DNA of 64,000 nt from Thermaerobacter sp. PB12/4term (GTDB lineage: Bacteria; Bacillota; Sulfobacillia; Thermaerobacterales; Thermaerobacteraceae). Below the pieces are notes generated by a model. That model saw only the letters and a list, made by a program, of their open reading frames with translations, was not told the DNA's origin and ran no database searches. The position numbers and the translations under genes were made by a program. The stretch is taken from contig NZ_CP048407.1 of the NCBI RefSeq assembly GCF_003403315.2, forward strand, positions 1,302,001 through 1,366,000. Reading direction: 5' to 3'. Positions 32,034 to 39,234 of this stretch are shown piece after piece (the first letter of the stretch is position 1; every line of letters starts with the position of its first letter).

Positions 32034-35024
32034 TTACCGCCCGGGGTCGGGGGCGACGCTGCGGCTGCCCGGCGCCTGGCCCCGGCCGGACGCCACCGGC
32101 CCCCGGGATCCTGCGGGAACGGCCGGCCGCGGGGCCGGGCCGGGTTCGGGCGGGCCGCCGGGCAAGGGCGCCGCCCCGGGGCTCTCCAGCCCGGCGGCGA
32201 GGGCCAGCAGCAGGGTGGCCCCGTAGACCAGGGTGGTGGCGGCCGCCACGATGCCGCTGTCGTTCAGGAGCAGGGCCGCCAGGCTGCCTGCCGCCACGGC
32301 CGCCAGCCCCCGCACGGCTTCCGGTGCGCTCCGCTCCAGCCGGCGCACCACCGCCGCGCGCCGGTAGATGACGAAGGCATAGGCGAAGACCAGCATGACA
32401 AATAGGTAGCTCCAGTTGGTGTAGCGCATCAGCCGCAGGTTCATGCCGATCTTGCGCACCACCACGTCCGCCAGGGCGCCGGGTCCCACGCTCTCCACCT
32501 GCTCCCAGGTGGCCAAGACGTGGGTCGCTCCGGCACCCAGCTGGCGGTCCCACAGGGCCATCAGCAGCCCGGCTGCCACCGGCGCCCCCAGGAGGAGGAA
32601 CCCGGCAGCCGCCCGCCGGCGCAGGCGCTGCCGGCGGGCGGCCAGGGCCGACGCCAGGGCGGGCCCGCAGGCCGCCACGGCGGCCGACAGGGCGCCGCCG
32701 AAGTTGCTGCCCAGCCGAGGGCTGGCGAGGACGGCGGCGACGGCCCCCAGGGTCAGCGGAACCCCCAGCGCCGCGGGCAGCCGCCACCAGGTGGCGAATT
32801 TCTTCGGGGCCGCCTGCCACGCCGCCGCGGCGCCTGCCGGCGGGCGGCCTGCCCTGCCGGCGGGCGGTTGGCCGGGCATGGGCGGCCGGGCCGGTTGCCA
32901 CCCGGACCGTCGGCGGTGACGGGGTGCCGCCGCGGCCGCCCGCCGGCGCATCTCCGCCCAGGCGGCAGCGGCCACCGCCGCCGAGCCGATCAGCACCCCC
33001 ATGTACTCGTTGCCGATGCCGTAGAAGCGCGCGCCCCCGATGGGCGAATAGCCGAAGGGCGTCAGCTGGGCCAGCCAGGCCCCGGCCAGGGCGTCGGCCA
33101 CCGTCACCACCGCCGTCCAGAACCCTACGGCGCCGAAGGCCCCCAGGGTCGACCCCGCCAGGCGCCGGGCCAGGGCCGCCAGGGCGACGGCCAGGAGCGC
33201 CGCCAGCAACACCGACGGCGTCCCGGACCACCAGTTCCACCCCGGTCCGGCAGGCCAGGCCGGCAACAGGAGGTTGGCCAGGGGGAAGGCGGCCAGGGCC
33301 AGCAGGGGCTGCCCCCAGCGGCCCAGCCGGCGGCTGCGGCGCCACAGGCCGAACAGCGGACCGGCCGTCAACACCAGGCCCGCTCCCACGAAGAGGCGGA
33401 TGAAGGCAGCTCGCCGCTGGTAGTTGGCCACCAGGCCGGCATCGAGCCGGTGGAGGCCGGCCAGCACCTCGGCCCCCGGCGGCCCTTCGCCGGGCACCAC
33501 CAGCCAGGGCCGCCCCACCCAGGCGGGGTGGGGCGGCGCCCCCAGGTGGGCCGCGATCATGGGCGCCAGGTCGGTGTTGGCCACCACGCCGGCCCGGCGC
33601 GTGGACGGGCTGGCCAGCAGGCCGGAGCCCGCTCCCCAGGTGACGACGGGCATCAGGGTCTTGCCCGTGGCCCGGGCCTCGCTGCTGGGGGCCGGGTTCA
33701 GCAGGATCAGCCGGTCTTCGGGGCCCAGGCCCGCTCGCATGACCGCCAGGACCTGTCCCAGCCGGCGGGCCGCCTCCCACCGGGCCGTTTCCAGGGTGCC
33801 GGCGGGCAGGAGCGGCGCCAGATCCTCAAGCCGGGCCAGGTCCCCTTCCTCCACCACCACCAGGGCGGCCTGCCGGCGCGCCAGCGCCCAGGCGTCCAGA
33901 ACCGTGTCCCACCGGGTCCGCCAGCCGCCAGGGAAGGAAGGATCGGGTTCGAGGGCGCGGCCGTCGACCAGGCCGAGGTCGACCCAGCCGCGGCCGTCGG
34001 CGGCCAGCAGCGCGGCGCCGGGGCGGGCCGAGGCCCAGGGACCCGAGGGCAGGTCGGCGTTGCCCAGGGCGGCCACCTTCAGGCCCGCTGCGTGCAGGGC
34101 GGCGGCCAGGGACCCCAGGGGCACGGGATGATTCAGATCCTGGTTGGCGCGCTGCAAAGCGTGCCAGCCCCAGTGCACCACAGGCGGCAGCCCGGGAAGG
34201 CCCGTGCTCGCCGCCGCCCCGCCCGCGGCCCCGTCGCCTGCGGCCTCCATCCCGGTCTCCGGCCCACCGGCCGCCTGCGCTCCGGCGTTCCTTTCCGGCG
34301 AGCCACGAACCCCCTTCGCCCCGGCGGCAGGGGCCGGGCTGCCGGCCAGGGCGGGTTCCGCCCCGAGCGGCGCGCCCCCGGGCCATGACGCCGGTGCCAC
34401 AGGCGGCGTGCCGGAGGGGCCGGGCCACCAGCGGTCGAACAGGCTGGCGGCCGTCCCCGGCGCCAGCACCTGGTCGCCAGGGAGCACCCAGCCGGCCGTG
34501 GGGCCGCTGACGGCCCGCGCTCCGGCCCCCAGCGTCAGGTACGCCGCCTCGCGCCCGTAATAACCTCCGGTGTGGGCTGTCATGAGGCCTGCGGCGGCCC
34601 CCTGGAGCAGGCTCTGCCACGTGGGGTCGGTGGCCGCCAGGCGGTGGAGCAGGGCCAGGTCGAGGCCGGGGGCCGTCACCAGGGTCACCATGCGGTGCTG
34701 CGTACCCTGGCCGGGCGGCGCGGCGGGCGCGACCCACGGACGGCCTTCATCCAGGACCAGCCTCCCGGCTCCCCCCAGGGTGCCGTCCAGCTGGCGGGCG
34801 GTCAGCCCCGTTCCCACAGCCAGCAGCCCCGCCACCAGGAGAACGGCCGCCACCCGCCGGGCGGCCGGCGGGGTGCGCGGGTCGCCGGCCCCCGTCCACG
34901 ACCGGGGCCCGGCGGTCGCGCGGCCGGGGGCACCCGCGGGGGACGGGCCGGGGCCGGAGGGGGAACCCGGCGCGGCTCCTTGCCAGGAACCGGCACCTGA
35001 ACCTGTGCGGGCGGAAGGAGCCAC
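32034..35024 (-). CDS. Large membrane protein with an extracytoplasmic phosphatase-like region, uncharacterised
   Basis: The 996-residue product has a cytoplasmic Pro/Gly-rich N-terminus, one membrane helix (RVAAVLLVAGLLAVGTG), a large outside region of about 450 residues, and about ten further helices in the C-terminal half. The outside region includes MVTLVTAPGLDL, AYLTLGAGARA and VVANTDLAPMIAAHLG, reminiscent of the alkaline-phosphatase superfamily, but metal ligands cannot all be assigned. It follows a GT4 glycosyltransferase by 2 nt, so a cell-envelope glycan role is plausible but unproved. GTG start with GGAGGAGAGG upstream. Confidence 0.72.
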   Translation of the reverse strand: MAPSARTGSGAGSWQGAAPGSPSGPGPSPAGAPGRATAGPRSWTGAGDPRTPPAARRVAAVLLVAGLLAVGTGLTARQLDGTLGGAGRLVLDEGRPWVAPAAPPGQGTQHRMVTLVTAPGLDLALLHRLAATDPTWQSLLQGAAAGLMTAHTGGYYGREAAYLTLGAGARAVSGPTAGWVLPGDQVLAPGTAASLFDRWWPGPSGTPPVAPASWPGGAPLGAEPALAGSPAPAAGAKGVRGSPERNAGAQAAGGPETGMEAAGDGAAGGAAASTGLPGLPPVVHWGWHALQRANQDLNHPVPLGSLAAALHAAGLKVAALGNADLPSGPWASARPGAALLAADGRGWVDLGLVDGRALEPDPSFPGGWRTRWDTVLDAWALARRQAALVVVEEGDLARLEDLAPLLPAGTLETARWEAARRLGQVLAVMRAGLGPEDRLILLNPAPSSEARATGKTLMPVVTWGAGSGLLASPSTRRAGVVANTDLAPMIAAHLGAPPHPAWVGRPWLVVPGEGPPGAEVLAGLHRLDAGLVANYQRRAAFIRLFVGAGLVLTAGPLFGLWRRSRRLGRWGQPLLALAAFPLANLLLPAWPAGPGWNWWSGTPSVLLAALLAVALAALARRLAGSTLGAFGAVGFWTAVVTVADALAGAWLAQLTPFGYSPIGGARFYGIGNEYMGVLIGSAAVAAAAWAEMRRRAAAAAPRHRRRSGWQPARPPMPGQPPAGRAGRPPAGAAAAWQAAPKKFATWWRLPAALGVPLTLGAVAAVLASPRLGSNFGGALSAAVAACGPALASALAARRQRLRRRAAAGFLLLGAPVAAGLLMALWDRQLGAGATHVLATWEQVESVGPGALADVVVRKIGMNLRLMRYTNWSYLFVMLVFAYAFVIYRRAAVVRRLERSAPEAVRGLAAVAAGSLAALLLNDSGIVAAATTLVYGATLLLALAAGLESPGAAPLPGGPPEPGPAPRPAVPAGSRGPVASGRGQAPGSRSVAPDPGR

Positions 35025-35026
35025 GG

Positions 35027-36169
35027 TTACCGCCTCTCCTCCGCCGGATGGAGCCGGCCGGTGCGGCGGGCCGCGGCCGGCGGGGTTGCCAGCTGCCCGT
35101 ACAGCTGCAGGTGCTGCCGGGCAACCTGCGCTGCGTCAGGCCAGCGGCTCGCCCTGGCGGCCGCCGCCCGCGCCAGGCGCTGCCGCGCCGACTCGTCGCG
35201 CAGGAGGCCGAACAGGGCCCGGGCCAGGACCACGGGATCGCCGGCGGGTACCAGGCGGCCGTCGATGCCGTCGCGGACGAGATCCTCCAGGCCGCCGGTC
35301 CGGCTGGCGACCACCGGGCACGCCGCCGCCATGGCTTCCGCCACCGCCAGGCCGTACGCCTCCTGGCGGGACGGCTGGACGTAGACGTCCACGGCCCGCA
35401 GCCAGCGGGCCGCCTCCTGGCGGTAGCCGGCCCAGCGCACCCAGGCGCCGATGCCCAGGCGCCCGGCCAGCCGGCGCAGGGCCGGTTCATCAGGCCCCGC
35501 ACCGATGACCACGCAGGTCACGGGCAACCCGTGGCGGTGGACCAGGGCCACGGCGCGCAGCAGCACGTCGACGCCCTTTTCCCGGCTGAGGCGCGCGATG
35601 GTGCCCACCACCGGGCCCACGTCGGGCAAGGCCAGCTCCCGGCGGGCCCGCTGGCGCGGCAGGAGCGCCGCCCCACCGCGCGGCAGGGGCGGGACCAGGA
35701 CGTGAACCTGGGCCGGCTGGCCGGGGGCCGCGGCCGGAACGATCCCCGCCACGGCGGCCCAGGTGGCCAGCGCCCGGGAGACGGCCACCACGGCCCGGCA
35801 GCGGCGCGCCACCCAGCGGGCCACCTGCCGCTGCCACCAGCCGGTGGGAAAGGTATGGAGGGTCATGACCAGCGGAACCCGGGGGCAAGCCAGGGAGGCG
35901 GCCAGGGCCGCCTTCAGGCCGTGGGCATGAATCAGGCGGGGCGAGCCGGCCTGGTGGCGCAGCTGGGCACCCAGGGCGCGCAGGGCGCCCCAGGCGGTGG
36001 ACCCGCCGGCCGGCACGGTGATCAGGCGGCAGCTAGCACCGGCCGCGACCAGCTGGCGGCCCACCGCCTCCACGTAGGTCCCGACCCCGCCGGCCGCGGG
36101 GCCGGCCAGCCACCAGATGGTGCCGCCCGAGGGCGGGGACGGTTCATCCGGGAAAGGGGGCTGGTGCAT
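35027..36169 (-). CDS. GT4-family glycosyltransferase
   Basis: This is a 380-residue GT-B enzyme. The N-terminal acceptor domain includes AGPAAGGVGTYVEAVG and LIHAHGLKAAL; the C-terminal donor domain has VVGTIARLSREKGVDVLLRA and the GT4 signature SRQEAYGLAVAEAMAAACPVV with its E-x7-E pair. It uses a nucleotide sugar to extend a glycan or lipid acceptor on the cytoplasmic face; the acceptor is unknown. ATG 36169 follows GGGAGG. Its stop is 2 nt before the next start, so the two genes are surely an operon. Confidence 0.9.
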   Translation of the reverse strand: MHQPPFPDEPSPPSGGTIWWLAGPAAGGVGTYVEAVGRQLVAAGASCRLITVPAGGSTAWGALRALGAQLRHQAGSPRLIHAHGLKAALAASLACPRVPLVMTLHTFPTGWWQRQVARWVARRCRAVVAVSRALATWAAVAGIVPAAAPGQPAQVHVLVPPLPRGGAALLPRQRARRELALPDVGPVVGTIARLSREKGVDVLLRAVALVHRHGLPVTCVVIGAGPDEPALRRLAGRLGIGAWVRWAGYRQEAARWLRAVDVYVQPSRQEAYGLAVAEAMAAACPVVASRTGGLEDLVRDGIDGRLVPAGDPVVLARALFGLLRDESARQRLARAAAARASRWPDAAQVARQHLQLYGQLATPPAAARRTGRLHPAEERR

Positions 36170-36431
36170 GCGCTGGACCTCCCTGCCAGAAGATGCCCCC
36201 GGCCGGGCGGCTCTATGCAGCGCCCGGGCGCCGCCACTTGCACGGGGCCTGGCCTGCCAGGGGACGGGCCCGTCAGCTCCACCGGCCGGCTCCCGCGAGG
36301 TTCCACCCAGCGCGCCGTGGCGGCCGGGGCCGGGCCGGCACCGGACAGCCGCCCCGGCGCGGCGGCGACCCGGGCAGCCCGGCACCTGCCGGCGCCGGCC
36401 GTCGGCGGGTGGCGGGGTGGCAGGGACCGTG
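36170..36431. other. Gap between glycosyltransferase and tRNA promoter
   Basis: I see no gene or clear promoter for the leftward glycosyltransferase operon here; the region is GC-rich with no extended repeat. Confidence 0.5.
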
Positions 36432-36460
36432 TTGCGGGATCGGGAAGCCCGTGCTAGAAT
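36432..36460 (+). promoter_or_regulatory. tRNA-Pro promoter
   Basis: TTGCGG (36432-36437) and TAGAAT (36455-36460) are separated by 17 bp, and a GTGC precedes the -10 (extended -10). The start would be about 10 nt before the mature tRNA. Confidence 0.75.
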
Positions 36461-36476
36461 GGCCTCGAGTTCGTGG

Positions 36477-36551
36477 CGGGCTGTGGCGCAGCTTGGTTAG
36501 CGCGCTACCTTGGGGTGGTAGAGGTCCCCGGTTCAAATCCGGGCAGCCCGA
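36477..36551 (+). tRNA. tRNA-Pro (anticodon GGG)
   Basis: The 75-nt cloverleaf folds fully: acceptor CGGGCTG/CAGCCCG, D stem GCGC/GCGC, anticodon stem CTACC/GGTAG with loop TTGGGGT (anticodon GGG, reading CCC/CCU), T stem CCCGG/CCGGG with loop TTCAAAT, discriminator A. The CCA end is not encoded (CCG follows). A promoter and an intrinsic terminator flank it, so it is a single-gene unit. Confidence 0.97.
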
Positions 36552-36553
36552 CC

Positions 36554-36588
36554 GCAAAACCCCGCGGGTTCATCCCGCGGGGTTTTGC
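36554..36588 (+). terminator. Terminator after tRNA-Pro
   Basis: GCAAAACCCCGCGGG pairs perfectly with CCCGCGGGGTTTTGC around a 5-nt loop. The TTTT sits in the 3' arm, and the symmetry allows function on both strands. Confidence 0.85.
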
Positions 36589-36618
36589 TATACGTTCCTC
36601 ATCGCCGCGAATTCCATG

Positions 36619-36624
36619 TATAGT
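36619..36624 (+). promoter_or_regulatory. -10 candidate for the CysO-MoeZ fusion gene
   Basis: TATAGT lies in a short AT-rich stretch about 68 bp before the start codon. No good -35 is seen. Confidence 0.35.
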
Positions 36625-36691
36625 AGTCAGTGAGATTGCATTTTGGGTGGCTTCGGGCGGCGCCGCCGCCGTCGACCCCCAGGAGGGCGAG

Positions 36692-38350
36692 GTGTTGCGC
36701 GTGGTCGAGGTGTACATTCCCACGCCGTACCGGTCCATTACCGGGGAGGCGCGCTTGCAGGTCGAGGCGACCACCGTCCGGGAGCTCCTCGAGCAGCTGG
36801 CCCAGCGGTATCCCGACCTGCGCCCGCGGCTCTTCGAAGGCGAGGCCATTGCCCACCATCTCAACGTCTACGTCAACAAGCGGGAGATCCGGACCCTGCA
36901 GGGTGCCGACACCCCGTTGCAGGACGGCGACGAGGTGGCCCTGATCCCGGCCATGGCGGGCGGCGCCGGCGAGCCGGCCGCGGGGCCCCTCCTCAGCGAG
37001 CAGCAGATGGAGCGCTACTCCCGCCACGTCCGCCTGCCCGAGGTGGGCGTAGAGGGCCAGCGCAAGCTGCTGGACAGCAAGGTGGCCATCGTGGGGGCCG
37101 GGGCCCTGGGCTCGCCGGCGGCCATCTACCTGGCCGCAGCCGGCGTGGGCACCATCGGCATCATCGATGGCGACCGGGTGGAGGTCTCCAACCTCCACCG
37201 GCAGATCCTCTACTTCGACCATGACCAGGGGCGGCCCAAGACCCAGGCGGCCCGGCGCCACCTGGAGGACATCAACCCCGACGTGCGCGTGGTCGAGCAC
37301 GGCACCTTCCTCAACTCCCAGAATGCGCTGGAGATCCTGAAGGATTACGATGTGGTGATCAACGGCAGCGACAACTTCGCCACCCGCTACCTGGTGAACG
37401 ACGCCTGCGTGCTGCTGGGCAAGCCCCTGGTGGATGCCAGCATCCTGCGCTTCGAGGCGCAGGCCACGGTCTTCATGCCCGGGCGGGGCTGCTACCGCTG
37501 CCTCTTCCCCGCCCCGCCGCCGCCCGGTATGGTGCCCAGCTGCGCGGAGGCGGGGGTGCTGGGCGCCCTGGCCGGTCACATGGGGACGCTCCAGGCGCTG
37601 GAGGCCATCAAGATCCTGCTGGGCATCGGCGAGACCCTGGCAGAGAGGCTTCTCATCTACGACGCCCTCAGCGCCAGCTACCAGATCCTGCACTGGCAGC
37701 GCAACCCCAACTGCCCGGTGTGCGGGGATCACCCCACCATCACCCAGCTGATCGACTACGAGGCCTTCTGCGGCGTGCCCCTGCCGGGCAGCACGGCCCA
37801 GCGGGCCAACGGGCGCCTGGCCGCCCCGGCCGCGCCGGCGGCGGCGAACGGCTCCGGTAGCCGGCGGGCCGCAACGGGTGCGAGCCGGCCGGAGGACGAA
37901 CCGGTCCCCGCTGCCGCCCAGGCGGAGGCCCGGGCGCAGCCGGCGGCAGCGGGCGCGCCCCCGGCGGGCGCGGCGCAGGTGGAATCCGCCGCGGACGGGG
38001 TGGCCGTCCTTCCCGACACCAGCCAGGGACCGGCGGAGCTCTCGCCGGTGGAGGCGCGGCGCCTGGTGGACGCGGGCCGGGTGCAGATCATCGACGTGCG
38101 GGACCCGTGGGAGTACGAGCGCGATCACATTCCGGGCGCCCAGCTCCTGCCCCTGTCCCAGCTGGGGGCACGGCTGGAAGAGATCGATCCGGAGCGACCG
38201 CTGCTCATGGTCTGCGAGGTGGGGGAGCGCAGCCGCCTGGCGGCCGAGTTCCTCCACGAAGCGGGGTTCCCGGCGGTATACAACCTCAAGGGCGGCATGA
38301 TCGCCTGGCGCAATTACCGGCTGCCCGTGGAGGCGGGATCGGGGCGGTGA
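36692..38350 (+). CDS. Fusion of CysO/MoaD-like sulfur carrier, MoeZ/ThiF-like E1 and rhodanese
   Basis: The 552-residue product combines three domains. Residues 1-91 are a beta-grasp carrier closest to CysO (VYIPTPYRSITG; NVYVNKREIRTL; ALIPAMAGG) with Gly90-Gly91. Residues about 100-365 are an adenylating E1: VGAGALGS, Asp in IIDGDRVEVSNLHRQ, Cys284 in PSCAEAG, zinc Cys at 267, 270, 341 and 344. After a linker, about 455-552 is a rhodanese with Cys508 in CEVGERS. MoeZ adenylates and thiocarboxylates carriers such as CysO and MoaD; here substrate and enzyme are fused, so Gly91 is not C-terminal. GTG 36692 follows AGGAGG. Confidence 0.9.
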   Translation: MLRVVEVYIPTPYRSITGEARLQVEATTVRELLEQLAQRYPDLRPRLFEGEAIAHHLNVYVNKREIRTLQGADTPLQDGDEVALIPAMAGGAGEPAAGPLLSEQQMERYSRHVRLPEVGVEGQRKLLDSKVAIVGAGALGSPAAIYLAAAGVGTIGIIDGDRVEVSNLHRQILYFDHDQGRPKTQAARRHLEDINPDVRVVEHGTFLNSQNALEILKDYDVVINGSDNFATRYLVNDACVLLGKPLVDASILRFEAQATVFMPGRGCYRCLFPAPPPPGMVPSCAEAGVLGALAGHMGTLQALEAIKILLGIGETLAERLLIYDALSASYQILHWQRNPNCPVCGDHPTITQLIDYEAFCGVPLPGSTAQRANGRLAAPAAPAAANGSGSRRAATGASRPEDEPVPAAAQAEARAQPAAAGAPPAGAAQVESAADGVAVLPDTSQGPAELSPVEARRLVDAGRVQIIDVRDPWEYERDHIPGAQLLPLSQLGARLEEIDPERPLLMVCEVGERSRLAAEFLHEAGFPAVYNLKGGMIAWRNYRLPVEAGSGR

Positions 38351-38829
38351 GCGCGAAACCCGGGCGGCCCGGGCGCGGCGGGCTGGAGCCGGGGGCGGGG
38401 GACCCTCCCCCGCTGGTCCTTCCCCCTGCGCTGGTGGCGGCCATGCTGGACCATGCTCGGGCTGAGGCGCCGCTGGAAGCTTGCGGCATCGTGGGCGGGC
38501 GCCAGGGGCAGCCCGTGGCCTTCTACCCGGCGCGGAACGCCGACCGCTCCCCCGTCCGCTACACGGTGGATCCGGAGGACCAGCTGCGGATCTTCACCAC
38601 CATGGAGGAGCGCGGCGAGGAGCTGTGGGCCATCTTCCACAGCCACCCCCGCTCGCCCGCTTACCCCTCGGCCACCGACGTGCGCTACGCCTATTACCCC
38701 GAGGCATACTACCTGATCGCTTCTCTGGCCTCGGAGCCGCCGGTGCTGCGGGCCTTCCGCATCCTCGAGGGCACCATCACCGAGCACCCGCTGGTGGTCC
38801 ATGGCGGCCAGGCGTCGCCGCGGGGGTGA
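38347..38829 (+). CDS. JAMM/MPN+ metallopeptidase, Mec-like
   Basis: This 160-residue Mov34/JAB-fold zinc peptidase has Glu44 (APLEACGIVGG) and the full JAMM motif H98-S-H100-x7-S108-xx-D111 in HSHPRSPAYPSATD. Bacterial relatives include Mec, which frees cysteine from CysO-Cys, and peptidases that trim residues after a carrier's Gly-Gly. Its GTG overlaps the stop of the carrier-E1-rhodanese gene (GTGA), so they are translationally coupled. The likely roles are cleaving the fusion after Gly91, releasing cysteine from a charged carrier, or both. No cysM is nearby. Confidence 0.92.
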   Translation: MSAKPGRPGRGGLEPGAGDPPPLVLPPALVAAMLDHARAEAPLEACGIVGGRQGQPVAFYPARNADRSPVRYTVDPEDQLRIFTTMEERGEELWAIFHSHPRSPAYPSATDVRYAYYPEAYYLIASLASEPPVLRAFRILEGTITEHPLVVHGGQASPRG

Positions 38830-38924
38830 GGACCCGGCAGGCCGCACGCCGCCGGGTTCCTCCCGACCCGGCCCGGGCCGGGGTTGGGGCTCGGGGCGGG
38901 GAGCTGGTACCGGGGTCCGGAGGG

Positions 38925-38948
38925 AAAAGGAGACCGAAAAGGAGACCG
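38925..38948 (+). repeat. Exact tandem duplication, 12 bp x 2
   Basis: AAAAGGAGACCG is repeated twice without spacer between the JAMM gene and the convergent small membrane protein gene. Confidence 0.88.
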
Positions 38949-38974
38949 CCGGCCCTCATTCGCGGGGCCGGCGG
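38946..38974. terminator. Hairpin at the convergent gene junction
   Basis: CCGCCGGCCC pairs perfectly with GGGCCGGCGG over a 9-nt loop. The stop codon of the leftward membrane protein lies in the loop. On the minus strand two CTCCTTTTC blocks follow, giving weak T-runs. Confidence 0.6.
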
Positions 38975-39234
38975 TAGTACTTGACGCCGCTGTAGAGGCC
39001 CATGCTGCCCAGCCCCAGGGCCAGCCCCTGGATCAGCGCCTCGAACCATAGGGTCTGGCCGGCCACGGCGTAGCCCAGGGACAGCGCCGTGCCCAAAAGC
39101 AGCGCCACGGGCGGCGCCCACCGGGTGGGCATGCCCTGGCGCTTGAGCAGTTCCACCAGCCCGGCGATGAGGGGCACGGCGACCGCAATGCCGGTGGAAT
39201 GGGGGTCCACCTGCCCCACCCCCTCTGGCGGCAT
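38956..39234 (-). CDS. Small holin-like membrane protein downstream of spoIVA
   Basis: This 92-residue protein has two to three membrane helices (TGIAVAVPLIAGLVELLK; VALLLGTALSLGYAVAG; a third near LIQGLALGLGSMGLYSG) and a basic tail. The arrangement resembles small phage holins and related chromosomal membrane proteins, but no phage genes are near. The ATG at 39234 overlaps the spoIVA stop (TGATG); a GTG at 39210 has a better ribosome site. Shared transcription with spoIVA suggests expression in the mother cell during sporulation. Function unknown. Confidence 0.68.
   Translation of the reverse strand: MPPEGVGQVDPHSTGIAVAVPLIAGLVELLKRQGMPTRWAPPVALLLGTALSLGYAVAGQTLWFEALIQGLALGLGSMGLYSGVKYYRRPRE

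Noticed and set aside
31912-33780. 622-codon leftward open frame
   Set aside because: It lies in another frame of the 996-residue membrane protein gene and is Gly/Pro/Arg-rich with no membrane pattern.
36473-36691. 5' extension of the carrier-E1-rhodanese frame
   Set aside because: The open frame runs back through the tRNA-Pro gene and its terminator; GTG 36692 has a proper ribosome site and matches the start of the carrier domain.
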